A stretch of DNA of 64,000 bases from Juglans regia (GCF_001411555.2 NC_049901.1:6954681-7018680), one strand, 5' to 3'; counted from the stretch's first letter, positions 1 through 13,026 are shown. The notes: a model not told the origin generated them from the sequence alone. A program made the numbers and translations.

Positions 1-60
1 ACGTTCTCTTTTGAATTCTTAATATTTATATTCTTTTAACCAAAGAGGTTCTCATATCAG

Positions 61-3000
61 TAACAGATCCCAGTTCGCAAACAAATGGCTTTATCTTTGT
101 CCGAATACGAGGTGGTTTCCATGAGATCAGGAATTCGGTGAGGATGCATGTTTGAATTGCCTATATTCTGTTACTATGCAAATGTCACATTTAATTGAAA
201 TATAAATCATTAATTAACTCTCAGATTTGTGATGTGGTTGCCGTTTCCCGGCTTCTTAATGCTACCTTAGTAATTCCTGAGATCCAGTCAACTACAAGCA
301 GCAAGGGCATCAGGTTGCCTTATTTTGACATAACCATTAAAATTTTGTTTAAATTCAATCATACCCTACAATTGATGCATCCGTTTAATTTTCTAAGTTA
401 GTTTACTTGTTCTATAATTTATACAGCTCTGATTTCAAGAGTTTTGCTTACCTGTACAATGAGGACCAGTTCATGGCAGCCTTAGCAAAAGATGTCAACA
501 TTGTGAAAACCCTTCCCAAAAATCTCAAATGGGCAAGGAGAAAGAAGGAAATTCCAAGTTTCAAAGTGCCTTACTCGGCTTCACCATACTATTATCTGAA
601 TCAAGTTCTCTCAGTATTGAAGAAGCATTCAGTGGTTGAGCTAGTTGTACCTGAAGGTGGCTGCTTGCAGGTAATGTCAGTCTCTGACACATAGCTTGGG
701 GTTGAGCTTAATTGTTACTAAGTTGTAATTGCCATTCAGATTGTAGTTTGTGGAATAAATCATACTATTATGATTAATTCTGCTTATGATTCATTAGATG
801 CTTATATTGACTGTTAATTGCATAATTTGTCCGCACAATTGGAAGCCTTTGAATTGCTAGTTAAATGAGATGCTGACTGCAACGGTATTGATATGGGTAT
901 GCGTTGCAATTTCCCAAGTTAATATGCATGATAGTTCTGAAAAGGTAATGAACTTGTCCAATTTTCATCAAACACACAGATGCCCTTAATCCAAACGTAT
1001 GATATGTACCATTAGATATAGAAAGCAGACTTGTTTATGTATTCTTCAATTTATTGTTAAAATCTTGAAGCGGAAAACCTGTATGAGACAGATTTGTATT
1101 ATTTATAGAGTATATGCAGTGAAGGAAAGTTTCTCTGTAGTCGTTTGTTATGATTACCAACGGCCTTGTGAAAAGTGATGGCAGAATGTCTGTTTTTAAT
1201 TCCCCCCCCCTCCCCGCGGAAGCATTTTTTCTTTATATCTATTTTTACATAGCTCAAATACAGTTGGAGTTAAATCTTCTTGATGTTTCTAATAATAGTC
1301 TATCTATGATTTTGAGTTTTCACGATCTTTTCTGTATGTAATTTAGGCCATCCTTCCACCTGAACTTGAACACAATGAAGAGCTACAAAGGCTGAGATGT
1401 AGGGTTGCTTTCCATGCCCTTCAGTTTAGGCAGGAGGTCCAGGAACTTGCCACTAAAGTTTTATTTAGGTCAATGAATGCCCATCATAAACTCTTTTTTC
1501 TTCTTTTGTTTATCATTATGAGTTTTTACATGTTTAAAATAAATGCCCATCCTAGGTTGCTGATAAAATAAATATTATCCCTAGGTTACGGGCTCCTGGA
1601 CGGCCATTTATAGCCTATGACCCTGGGATGACTAGAGATGCTCTAGCACATCACGGTTGTGCTGAACTCTTCCAGGTATCTGCCTCTAACCTGGAAATGC
1701 ATGATTGAGATGTCTTAGCACTCTTCTCAAATTTGATTTGTGTCTTGTGCCCTGGAAACTCTTTACAAGGATGTACATACAGAGCTCATCCAGCACAAAA
1801 GGTCTTGGATGATAAAACGGGGGATCGTCGAAGGGAAGCTACGGGTGAATTCAGCTAAGCAACGCCTTAGTGGTTCTTGTCCACTAATGCCAGAAGAGGT
1901 AAGAGATTATGTATATACTAACTCCCAATGTTAAGAACGGTAAAATAAGTACAAATGTCAAAGATTGTTGCTTTATGATACCCTTTTAATTTTGTGCTTT
2001 AGAAGCATAGTTCCATATTTCTAACTTAAGGTGTGCAACTTCACAACTCTCAGGGAACTGTAGGGAGTAGTTGTTGGGTAGTTGGCCCACACTTTGGAAA
2101 TGGCTGATCAAATCTTCCACTCTTGAATAAAAGGAGTTGTCTGTAAATGGATAAATATTTTAAAGTCTATATAAGTGAGACTTTGATCTAAACCTCGTTG
2201 ATTTCTACAGGTTGGTATTCTTCTCCGTGCGCATGGATACTCATGGGACACAATAATATATGTATCTGGAGGAGAAGTCTTCGGTGGCCAAAGGACATTG
2301 ATACCTCTTCATGCTATGTTTGAAAATGTTGTTGATAGGACTTCCCTTACGACTCCTTGGGAGCTTAATAGGCTTTATGGTCATGAGGCTAATATTATTA
2401 CCAGTTCTCCTAGAACTCCCCCTCCAATTGAGAAAGAGATGAAGCATGAAGCATGGAAAACCTCAGGGCCACGTCCTCGCCCGCTTCCACCACCTCCAGC
2501 GCGGCCAAAGTCATATAACATTGAAGGTTGGTGGGGTTGGGTGGCTGAGAGTGATAATGAACCAGAAAGTACGGTGATGGAGTTGCGGACTAATGCCCAT
2601 AAATTGCTATGGGAAGCAATTGACTATGTGATTGGCCTTGAAGCTGATGTGTTCATCTCTGGATTTGATCGTGATGGCAATGGACGGCCAAATTTTGCCA
2701 GCCTGGTAATGGGGCACAGACTCTACCAGTCAGCTGCATTGAAAACATATAGGCCAGACAGGTAAGCATTACATCTATCTGGGCACTGAATATCTTCATA
2801 CAGAAACCCTGAATAAAGATAATCATGGTGCGTGATTTAGAATTCTTTTACTGCTATTTTGCCTATGTCAAGATATTAAAATCAAATGGAGTTGTTACAT
2901 TGTCGTCTCTGCCATATTAACACAACTAAATGGACAGCCTATGCTTGTGAAGACCATCCAATCTCCATCACTCTTTTAAGTGTTTTTCTTTTTTCCAAGT

Positions 3001-3716
3001 TAAAATCTTGATAGCTTGTGTACCTGGCACCTTACAGCTACATTATTATCAATATTAGCATTGTTGTTGTTGCTGCTGCTATTGTTACTATTATCATTTT
3101 CTGTTGACTATAGAGTTCTATAGAGTTCTAAACTAGGTTAATGATAAAATATCATTTAACCATTTTATCTCCAATTGTTAAGCTGATGATGATTGTCTCT
3201 TGTTTCTTTATGTGTCCCCCTCTTTTTTGTGGCTGTGAATGCAGAAAAGAAGTTTCAAAGCTTTTAGAAGAAATCCATGACCATCTATATCATGCAAACC
3301 ATACTTGGCTAAAATCGGTGCGCAAGCATATGAGAAAGAGATTGCTTGATGGACTCATAGAAGCATCCACCAAATCCAAACCATTATCTTTTCTATCTCA
3401 TCCAGTCCCCGAATGTTCTTGCCTGAGGTATGACTCTAACGAAACATCATTTCATGCTTCAAGCCCTTCACCTCAGTCACAAGTTCAGGCAGCTCTTAGA
3501 GTTGTGCATCGATGCCCTGCTTGGATGGACAGTGATTTGATATTGCGGTCAAAAGACAAGGATAATGAAGAGGATCTTGATGAAGATGATTCCACATCAT
3601 CTGGATTGTTTTTTCGGCGTAGTGGTGAAAATCATGAAAGTGGAGGTGGGGATTCAAACAACAAAGAGGAAGCTCAATTGGATGATCTAGAGGAGCTTGA
3701 GGGTGGGGAAAGATAA
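61..3716 (+). CDS. O-fucosyltransferase family protein (3' part; 5' exons outside window)
   Basis: Eight exons join in phase: 61-137, 225-313, 427-670, 1347-1468, 1585-1675, 1770-1898, 2211-2761, 3245-3716 (stop TAA). They give 590 codons; upstream exons lie outside the window. The first acceptor could be at 61 or 67. Visible blocks match plant GDP-fucose O-fucosyltransferase-like proteins: FVRIRGGFHEIRN, ICDVVAVSRLLNATLVIPE, SGGEVFGGQ and the ELEADVFISGFD-like block GLEADVFISGFDRDGNG near the end. The C-terminal exon ends in an acidic, serine-rich tail. Members of this superfamily are usually Golgi type II membrane proteins acting on glycoproteins or wall polysaccharides; the substrate here is unknown. 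The usual HLRxExDM block is replaced by YDPGMTRDAL in the 1585-1675 exon. It resembles the EDA30-like clade from memory, so no symbol is given. Family call strong, exact orthologue weak. Confidence 0.9.
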
Positions 3717-4636
3717 TGAGAGGTGAAATGAGTTCCAGTAATGGCCCCTTTGCATGCCCATGACATCTAATCCTCTCAATCTGTATCTGTATATGAAGAT
3801 AATTCACTTGCCTAGTCCCATAGAGTTTGGAATTTATTCCTGGCTTCAGTTTAACAAGACAAGCAATCTTTCTAACTGTGGCTCAAGAACATAATGAGGT
3901 GGGCACTTTTAGTTCGGCTCATGTCAGTTCAGATATCTAGGCTCTGGTATTATGAAGCACTTTTACATAGTATTGGATATAGCTTATTCCAATCCGTATG
4001 AGGGATAGCGGCCTTAATTTCTTTAATTATGTAGCCAAACAAACAATTTTGATGTAACTTAGCATGTCTTCTCTGGAAAATCAATGTCAAGAACGAACTT
4101 GTTTATTGTAGGATTCCTGTAGCTCTAGAAATTCAGACTCTATTCTAAAGATGTAATGTGGTCAAGAACTGATCAAAATAGGCGTTTGCTTTTGATCTAT
4201 GATTACATATATCTTTATTATTTCCATTCAAGAGTTCTTTACTTTACCTTACCTCTATTATCATTCTATTCAAATAGTGTCCTCATTACCATGTTCGTTT
4301 TTTGGGATCATCAGAATTTTGCTCTAGTGGGAACAATGTATTGAGCTTTATTTTGTTTTCCTTTTCCCCGAGATGTAACCGCATATGCATTCATACACTT
4401 CCATTCCACTCAGCTATTATGTAATAAACAACTTGCACAATACTGATTTCTAGGTTTTGGACCTTGGCGCTTTCATGATTATAGAAGACATCTGGTTCCT
4501 TCCTGGGCGGGTTTATACTTTTTGTTACTATGTTTTGTTATGATACTGTTAGGGTGAACTTGTGTGCATGACTCCCATTTTACAAGTTTGATTTTTCTCG
4601 GGATCAAATTGCTATTTATGTGGGAGGTCACGGCAG

Positions 4637-4742
4637 TGGGTTTTACAAACTATCTCATCTCATCTTAATTTATTTCATTCTATTATTATTTAAAATATAT
4701 CATCTCAATTCATATCATCTGAACTATGTAACCAAACGAGGC
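4637..4742. mobile_element. Tourist-like MITE fragment (short copy)
   Basis: A stretch with CTCATCTCATCTTAA inside and ACCAAACGAGGC at the right end. Its right end, reverse-complemented (GCCTCGTTTGGTTACATAG), resembles the end of the copy at 11353-11551. No clear target duplication. It is about half the usual length of the family here. Confidence 0.45.
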
Positions 4743-5252
4743 TTTTGGTTCCATGAGTGAGTCTTAAGCAAGTTTTGTTAAAACACGTTGAGTTCAGCTT
4801 GCTTTTGAGTTTGGTTTGAAAATGCGGAGAAACTATGGGAAGAAAACTTGGTCAGCGAAGTGTAATGGCGAAAGAGTTCTTTCTGCTGAAGCTTGAAGCC
4901 CAAAAAACCTCAGTTCTTCCCTGGTACAATTACTTCACATCTTGCCTGTTGCATGCTGGTTTTAGGACCACTAGGTGCTGTTTCCATTTCCTTCTGTTTT
5001 AAAGGACTAAAGTAAAACGAAGTATAATTTTGTTCTTTATTTTAAATTTTGTTAGAGAATTCTTATTGGTTTGGCCAAAATTGAAGAATGTTTAAAATTT
5101 AAATAACTTGTATCAAAAAGACCCCACATTGGATTGGGCATCTCCAAAATAATTTAGATTTCTGTTACAGTGATTGGCCAAATATGAAGAACCAAAATTG
5201 ATTCACCAAACATTAAAATACTAATTTCTCACTCCAAGCAAACAAATTAAAT

Positions 5253-5403
5253 TAATTAGAATATAATTAATATTTAACATTTAGAATATAACGTTTAATA
5301 ATACTTTTTTAATATTAATTTAATTAAAATATAATTATTATTAACATTTAATAATACTTTTTTTAATATTAATTTAACTAGAATATAATTATTATTAACA
5401 TTT
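5253..5403. repeat. AT-rich tandem repeat, about 54-bp unit
   Basis: Two near-identical units, about 5297-5348 and 5350-5403. Each runs TAATACTTTTTT-AATATTAATTTAA, then ATATAATTATTATTAACATTT. A diverged partial unit precedes them at 5253-5283. No coding content. Confidence 0.7.
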
Positions 5404-6279
5404 AACTGGTAGAACTATAAAATGTGATAAAAATAAATTTAATTAATTAATTATTAAAATAATAATATTTTAATATTATATAGAATGTGAATAGCTAATC
5501 CAATATGGAGATTGAATTTAAATAGAATAAGTAAATATAAAAAAGTATCATATTGGCTAAATTTTAAAGATGCATTTGCTCAAGCCAATGAGAATGCTCT
5601 TATTGATTAATAGAAAAGTACAAAAAGTATATTAAATCAAGTCAATTTTTAAATTTATTTATAAAATCAGTGACTAAGATATTTCTCTTATTGTTACATG
5701 GATTGATGAGGTATATTTTAAATAATTTCATAAATCAATTATTTAAATAAAAAAACACTTAAATATCATTCATGAATTAGTGCGACAGAAGAACAAAGAA
5801 GAATGAAAAAAATTATTATGTCGTTCCAAAGTTACCGTTCCATTTCATCGTTCAGTGAAATTATTATTTTTTTACTTAATGATGAAATAAGTGATTTTAA
5901 GTATATTGATATATTTTTTTTATTTTTTAAAAACATTTAAATATATTAAAAAAATGAGAATAGAAAAATTAAAAAAAATTATAAAAGCACTGCTCAGGAT
6001 CACGTCATGACAATGTAATACAGGGTTGAGTGCACACTCCAGTCCAGGGTGGTCCATATTTCCTTTCTCCAAGTCGTGAAATGGAATAACTTTTATTTTA
6101 AAAAAAAAATATATATATATATATATTTATATCAGGCTCCGAACCCAAAACCACCCATGAAGTTGAATACAGAAACAAAAACGTCACCTGTCCTGACGAT
6201 TGCTCAAAATTACAACCTAACCAACATCGTGCACGTTAGCATCCGCCACTGCTAGGGCTTATTCGTCTTCCCTTGTGTC

Positions 6280-6285
6280 CACGTG
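6280..6285. promoter_or_regulatory. G-box CACGTG just upstream of the bHLH start codon
   Basis: The palindrome CACGTG lies 16 bp before the ATG at 6302, probably in the 5' leader or core promoter. CACGTG is the classic binding site of plant bHLH and bZIP factors, so autoregulation is possible but only inferred. Confidence 0.45.
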
Positions 6286-6301
6286 GGTACAATTCGCAGA
6301 G

Positions 6302-9300
6302 ATGGTGAAGCCAGCAAAGAGCCACGACCACGACCACGACCACGAGTTCGATGACGACGACGACGAAGACGACGTTGCCAGAAACAGCTCCTGTTCTCGG
6401 ATCTGTAACCGCTCTCTTCTATCTCCTATCTGTTTGTTTTTGTTTTTTTTTTTTTCTTTTTTAAAAGGAGCTTAAATTTGTGGGTTCGCAGCGAGAGGGG
6501 ATGGGAAGAGCAGGGATCAGAGGACAATGGCGCATCGGTCGAAGCATTCGGAGACCGAACAGAGGAGGAGGAGCAAGATTAACGAGAGGCAAGCTTTTTT
6601 TTTTATCTTTAAGAACTTTTTTTTTTTTTTTGTTAATTTTTGTTCGTTCTCACTTATAAAAAAAAATTAGTTCGTTCTCTTCGTAGTATATGGAAATGGC
6701 CGTGTTAGTTTGTTTCCTCGTGCTTGTGGATTCCAGGGCTTCGTAACAAATTTAGAAACGGGAATTTTTTTGTTAGAAAATATGGATGTCCCCGGAATAA
6801 ATTTACTTGAAACATAAAGATGTGCAAAATCTCATCTCGAGTAGCACATGGCCCATGTTATAAGGCTCACCAAAAGGTGCTGGCTTAGGGATGGCTGGTG
6901 CTGAAACTTCGTACTGGTATTTGTACCATTTCGTTTAAAGCGCTTCTCGTGGGATTGCGCAGAAGACATTCCGTTAGCTTAATTTGATGGTGAAAACAGA
7001 TGATCCACGATTGGCTTCTATTTCCAATTTGTATGCAGACAAAAGACTTTGGTTCGATTTTCTTCATAAATTTTTACTTGCAGTTTAAATGAGTAACCCT
7101 TAAATTCGGTGAACATTAGCTGAGCAATTAGTTCATAGTGGAGATTTCTTTTGCTTACAACCATCTATGTTTGTAAATTAGGTTAGTAGCCTTGGCAGTA
7201 ATTGTTTGCTCACCTTAAAAGCTTGTTGTTGAGGCAGATTTCAGATTTTGAGAGATATCTTACCGCGGAATGATCAAAAAAGAGATAAGGCTTCATTCTT
7301 GTTGGAGGTATACCAATTGACTGTTCTTTTTAATCATTTTATTTCGTAAATTAGATCTAATTACTTGAAATTGACAAATTTTCATATTTATTTTCAGGTT
7401 ATAGAGTACATTCAGTTTTTACAGGATAAATTAAATATGTATGAAGGACAATACCGCGGGTGGAGTTCAGAACCGAAAAAATTGATACCTTGGGTAAGCT
7501 ACTGATGGTGGACATTTGTGTGTCTGTTTTTGCACGTTCATGTAATATTATTTTGGATCACTAGATGCTTTTCCATGGCATTCTTAGTTTGTGTTCTGTT
7601 TGGAGCTTTGCGTTTTTGGACACTGTTAATGTAAGTTACCTGGATTGAATACTGTGCAACATGGTATGTGTTGAAGATCCTGCTTGTTTGACCTGTGCCA
7701 AGCAGGTGTTTTGAATGCTACTCTTCTTGCTAAAAGTTGCGACAGAAACTTAGGTTGTGTGTCAAGCAGTGTCTATAGAGGCCACCAGAGAGATGTTTTG
7801 TTTTACACTGGGTATATTTGATAAGAAAAATGGAAAATTTTGAAATTTGGCTGTTCCTGCAATCAAGCAATTGGAGCGCAGATGGATCCTAGCCCTAGAG
7901 ACAAACCTGCCACTGAGAAGTGGCTGTGTGCGAGAGCTCTTGTAAGATCTTGTTTGCGGGGGGAGATGGGCTTCAGGTTTTGTATGTATGACTATGTTTT
8001 AATTTTTTACGTTACAAAATTTAAACTGGAACCAAGTGTTTGCAGGGGCATGCTAAATTCAAGTTGCAGTGTCTATTTTTTCCAATGTGGGCATACCGTT
8101 TACTGATTCATTCTATTAGTTATATGTGAGTAATGCTATATATTTTTATGTTATATGAAGTGTGTAAGGTTGAATTTGCAGTTTGCCAATTCAATTTAAC
8201 TGATATAGTTTTTTTGTTCCTATTCTCTTTTTTGTTCTGTTTTTTTTTCTGAACTTTTAGATTTGGCATCTGGTTTCTTCACTATAAAAGACTTTTCAAT
8301 TCTCGGTTTATAGTATCTCAAGTGATAAGTAGAGGTGTCCACGTTTTACTGTAATTAATTTTCCTTCTGGAAAGTTGAAGATTTTTCCTTGTATAAAACA
8401 TGTCACTGGTGTGGATCTCATGCTCATATGAGCTTGGTGGTGTATGTCTATATGGATTGTGTGTGGTGGTTCTTTCTCGAGAATTAATATGCTTGTGTTT
8501 TTTCTCTACATTGAGGTCACATATTGTAAATATGAGAAAAAATATATGAATTTCGGGGCTTTTTGATTCCACAGTACGTTCAAAGGAAACTTTTTTATGG
8601 TTCCTTGCATCTGCTTGTAACAGAGAAATAATCGTGGGCCTGCAGAAAGTTTTGCGGATCATTCACAAGTTATAAAGAATGGTTTTGGCTTTGAGAATAA
8701 TACTGTCCCCCCAGCTTTACTTACAAATGCACAGAACTCACCAGAATCTGAATTGGGTACAACTGCGGTTTACAAGGCACTTGATAACCCCACTGGGTCA
8801 GCTACACCACTTGCTCCTTCGAATGTGCAAATGAAGCTAAACATGTTTGATCCTGTTGTTAGGGGTGGTGTGCCTACCCAGCCGTTACAGGAATCAGTTT
8901 CTGATGCTGAAAATATGTCATCCCAGCCCCAATCCCAGTGGTGGCATGCTAGACCTTATCCAACCGAGTGTGATGTTCAAAATAGTACACTGAATGAACA
9001 GGAGCTGGCTGTTGATGGTGGATCAGTTAGCATCTCGAATTCATATTCTGAAGAGTGAGCATCTGCCTATTTGTCTTTTTTTTTTTTTTTTTTGTAAAAA
9101 AAAATAAAAATAAATTCAATGACATTGTTGCACTGATTACCTAACTAGCTGTTTGGCAAAGTCCTTGGATTGGTAGAAATTTGTTTATAGTAGTCATTTT
9201 TACTGTGATGCTAATGTGCTGGGCCATAATCACAATTTGGCAAGTTTTCTTGCTTGATTATGTGGCAAGCTTGCTTGCCCAAGCATGAAGGTCTGAATTC

Positions 9301-10364
9301 AGAAATTTGAAATGAGAACACGCACACGCCTGAGATTTATCTTCAATAAGAAGGGTCTCCTCATAGAACAATATGTTGATTCAGTGTTGGTGATAATCTG
9401 GTCAATTCATTTCCTCCTAAAAGGATTCAAGAGTTCTGTTTGAATAATTACTGTGCTCCTTAGATGTGAGGGCTAATACCTGGAGGATAGGCCAGTGTTA
9501 TTCTTGTCGGACTATTGGTTTTTATTGCCCCTAATTTGTGGAACTTTTGTATGGTAATGGCACTACCTGGCACTTACCTTAGATGTTAGAATTTATACAA
9601 ACAGGATGGGACATTGTTATTTTTGTCTAGGTATTATATTGAATCTTCTATCCTGTGTACTTGGGTTGTGCCCCTCTGCTTGTTTGATAAAATTGCATTA
9701 CTTGCAAAAAAATAATGATTTGATCCCCTTGTATTCGGTAGCTTTATACTCATGGCACTCTTGGGCAAAGAATACTACAACTAGTTATATCTAAAAACTG
9801 TATTGTGTTTGCTGTTGCTGAGAGGGTTTTGGTGTTGAACAGGATTCTGAATTCACTGACCCAAGCGCTGCAATCTTCTGGAGTTGATTTATCACAAACC
9901 TGCATTTCAGTGCAGATTAATGCTGGTAAACCTGCAAATAGCAGACTGAATGGTGTAGCATCTAATTCAAAGGTTTGTTTTTAATTAGAAGCCCTTCCTT
10001 ACTTCCCCTGATGCTACTGTTGCTATGAAAATGATTCCCAAATGAATATTATGGGGATATTTGTTGTATTGATACCCCTTTTCCCAAATGGACCTGAGAT
10101 GACATTGGTGGTGGTTGTCCTTTTTCATTTTTATTGTGCCATTTAGTCCAGATGCCGACTTCCGTTTTTCCTCTGCTTGATGATATGTCTGGCTTATATT
10201 AATTTTTTTTATCAGTTCACATAGTAATAAAAAAATAACTTTTGTTCCTTCAGGATGATGAGACAGAGTCTTTGAACGATCGAGTTATGGGGCATGCTGT
10301 AGTTGCCAGCTGCCGTAATGAGTCTGGATTAGCTCATAAGAGGCTGAGAACGGAAGAAAGCTAG
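6302..10364 (+). CDS. BIM2: BIM2-like bHLH transcription factor (BES1-interacting Myc-like)
   Basis: Exons 6302-6404, 6492-6588, 7238-7307, 7398-7493, 8624-9054, 9843-9972, 10254-10364 join in phase to 345 aa, close to BIM2 of other plants and much shorter than BIM1. The start is the first in-frame ATG; an in-frame GTG lies upstream. The N terminus has an His-Asp run and an acidic stretch (residues 8-24). The bHLH domain spans about 51-101. Basic-region H53, E57 and R61 are the residues that read E-boxes, followed by [27 protein letters not shown]. The C-terminal block [18 protein letters not shown] is typical of BIM proteins. These factors pair with BES1/BZR-type regulators in brassinosteroid responses in the nucleus. 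Intron 2 (6589-7237) begins GCAAGC, a GC-AG intron; the others are GT-AG. Gene family certain, BIM2 rather than BIM3 likely. Confidence 0.92.
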
Positions 10365-11352
10365 TGTATTATTCTGGTCTCCATTTTCTTTTTCTGATTT
10401 TTTTTTCCTCCTCTTTTTTGAGGTTTATTTTTTGTGTGGACCCCAAGAAGTGGGGGTTTTTGTAGGCCATTTTTGCATATCATTGTCTGTAGATAACTAG
10501 TTTGCTCAGATCAACTGTACATGTTAATGCATCTTTGGTTTGTCCCGGTTGCATGGACCATCTTAGAGACGTATGGTAGCAAATTATTTTGTTGTACTTC
10601 AAGTTCAAATTGATGATTCCATGCATATATAATGAGAAGCTGCTTTCATTTTTCAATACCATTCATTTTTATGCGTTAGTTTTCTTTCCACATTCTGTAT
10701 CTTTTTCCTGCAATACAAACGTCCTCTTTTACCATCAAATGCTGAAACATCTTTATGTTAGGAGCGGCACTTCACTTTTTGGTGGATTTCTCGACATGGG
10801 AGTCGCACATGTAACGTTGAATCATGTGAATATTTGATCAGGTACCCTACTGGTGTGGAACTTTTGTCTTTGTGAAATATTTGGGGTGATAGGTGTTATG
10901 TAGAGTAATGTACAAAGAATATGTTTTGGGATGGCATGTAGTTGAGAAAACAATCAAGAGAAGATGATGGGCATCGGGATTATGTGGTGTAGAATGTTTG
11001 TAGCATAAATATATGCAATATACAACCCAGACAAGGCTGGTGATCATCTGCAGAACTTTCCTTGTATTGTGTGCATAGAGAGGGATCTGGTTTGGTTACT
11101 TGCGGTTTACCCGTAACGTAAGAGCTTCAAGTTTTCCTTGAATGAACTGAAGACCTCAGAGAGAAACCTTGTTTTTCATCAATGAACTAAATGACACTTT
11201 AGTGGCACGACCTGAGAAGTTGAGGATAAAATGGTTTGTTTTCCTCTGGCCAGAGCAATAGAAAATCTCAAGTTGTGTGAAATATGTAATGTGCTTGAGA
11301 ATAAAAATTTTCAGGTGTTTTGACTTCCACGCCACTTGCTTCTCCAAAGTAA

Positions 11353-11551
11353 GGTCTCAATTGGTTATACAAATGAGATGAGATAAAAGTTAAAAGTTGA
11401 ATAAAATATTATTAAAATGTTATTTTTTAATATTATTTTATTTTGAGATTTAAAAAAAATAAATTATTTTTTATTTTTTATATAAAAATTTAAAAAAATT
11501 ATAATGATTATATAAAATAAAATAATTTAAACTGTGTAACCATACCAGGCA
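11353..11551. mobile_element. Tourist-like (PIF/Harbinger-type) MITE with TAA target duplication
   Basis: 199 bp flanked by TAA at 11350-11352 and 11552-11554. The left end is GGTCTCAATTGG; the right end reversed is TGCCTGGTATGG. The AT-rich interior shares GAATAAAATATTATTA and TTATAATGA blocks with other copies in this window. No coding capacity. The 3-bp TAA/TTA duplication and GG-rich ends are the usual marks of the PIF/Harbinger Tourist group. Confidence 0.7.
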
Positions 11552-12994
11552 TAAAAGCACTGGGCCTTATTGTGGCGTAGGAGTTGGCAATTCTCACAGG
11601 GAATACGTACTCTTATCTTATTGATCGCTGGCTTTTTCTCCGAAGAAGTTATTAATTTCTATGCACCGAAAGGGCACTGGCAACGTCAATGTCTTCTAGG
11701 ACCGACACTTGGTTCCCACCAAAATAGACACAAACATGGCGTTAGATCATAGACAAATACAACGTTGTAATTTCACAATACTACTTTCTAAAGCTTCCAA
11801 TAATAAAAATAATAACTTTGGTTATATGCTGATCGAATTGGGACTCTAATCAAAGAAATTATCTATATTATTATGTTTTTTTTAAAAAAAAATTAAATCA
11901 GGGAAAACATGAACATATGCAAATAGTTGGGATCGGACAGCTCTGAGCTTTTGCAACACAAAAATTGGACAAGCAACTGTATTGGTGTTGAGGATTACGT
12001 GCCTGTGTGGTTGGGAACTTGGGTGAAGGCTGGAGCGGGTTGGATTTGGGAGAGTTGTCGTCGGGAATTCGATCGAGTGGCTTGTGTGGTGTGGAGTTTA
12101 AAATGCGATGACTTGGATGGAGCATGAGGTTCATACAAGTTTGATTTAGCCGTCTGGACCCGAAGATGAGTTGTTATTGTCTTTAATGAAAGAGTAATGC
12201 TTGATCTAAATTAAGAACGAACAAGTTTTGTGCAAGAAAAATGTTAAGAGAAATTTACAAAAAAACTTACTTTTCTACATGTCAGTTATTAATATGTTGA
12301 AAATCATAAAATTTAAAATTTAAATTTCAAAAGAAAACTAATAAAATGAGTCTTATAATAAAAATTATAAGTACACGTAGCACTCTTTGTGCAATTCTTT
12401 TTAAAGAAAAAGTGGAGCATATTAGAAAGAAATGAGATTTTTTCAAATGGACCTGATTTTTTTTAAAGAGGCTGGCACGAGACTTGCACACGTTATGGCT
12501 TGCATAAATCATGCATTGGCATTAGACTAGGTTGTACACAAACTTCTTTCGTCCTTCTTTCGTCTTTAATGGCAATAATGATTCCGTTGAAACTTGAAAC
12601 TCACCGACTTCTTTGGTACTGATTGTGGTACGAAAGCTACGTTTGAAGTGCACGCACAGTTCTTGGATCGACACTACGAAGTTATAACATGTTTGATGCC
12701 TAAATCGTGGGAGAAAGTCTTAAATATTCAGAATTCATGGTACGTCTTTCTTGCTCTACTACAACCACTTATGTTTGAATGATGGATTATTCCATCTTTA
12801 ATAGTAATGAAAACTAGAGGTTACTTTTCTTGAATGATTAGCATTATGAAATTCTATGATAATCAATTCATTCTCACTGCTGGATTCCACTAAGGTAGTT
12901 GTCCCGCCAAGGCCATGCTTAGAGACTGTGCAGAAGCTGAGTCTTTTATTAAAAACTGATAGCTCATAAATGTACAAGAATATATATGAAATAG

Positions 12995-13026
12995 GTGGGG
13001 GAGGGAGGGAGGGAGGGAGGGAGGGG
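12995..13026 (+). repeat. (GGGA)n G-rich tract, possible G-quadruplex
   Basis: Repeated GGGA units give at least six runs of three or more G on the plus strand, separated by single A. It lies about 270 bp beyond the stop codon of the minus-strand RRT-like gene, so it is C-rich on that gene's sense strand. Confidence 0.8.

Larger units (their letters stand above)
3717..6301. other. Intergenic region between the O-fucosyltransferase-like gene and BIM2
   Basis: AT-rich DNA with no convincing gene. It holds the 3' UTR of the upstream gene, a short Tourist-like copy near 4637-4742, an AT-rich tandem repeat at 5253-5403, an (AT)n run near 6107-6127 and the proximal promoter and 5' leader of the bHLH gene. 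The open frame starting at 4156 has no recognisable protein content. Confidence 0.6.

Noticed and set aside
1150..1341. 63-codon frame in the O-fucosyltransferase-like gene
   Set aside because: Lies in the intron between exons 427-670 and 1347-1468 and has no homology.
7840..8106. 88-codon frame considered as an extra exon of the BIM2-like gene
   Set aside because: Lies inside intron 4 (7494-8623). The flanking exons join in phase without it, and it has no BIM-family sequence.
11898..12134. Overlapping open frames on both strands in the intergenic region
   Set aside because: No recognisable domain, no splice partners, and mutually exclusive frames. More likely chance or decayed repeat than a gene.
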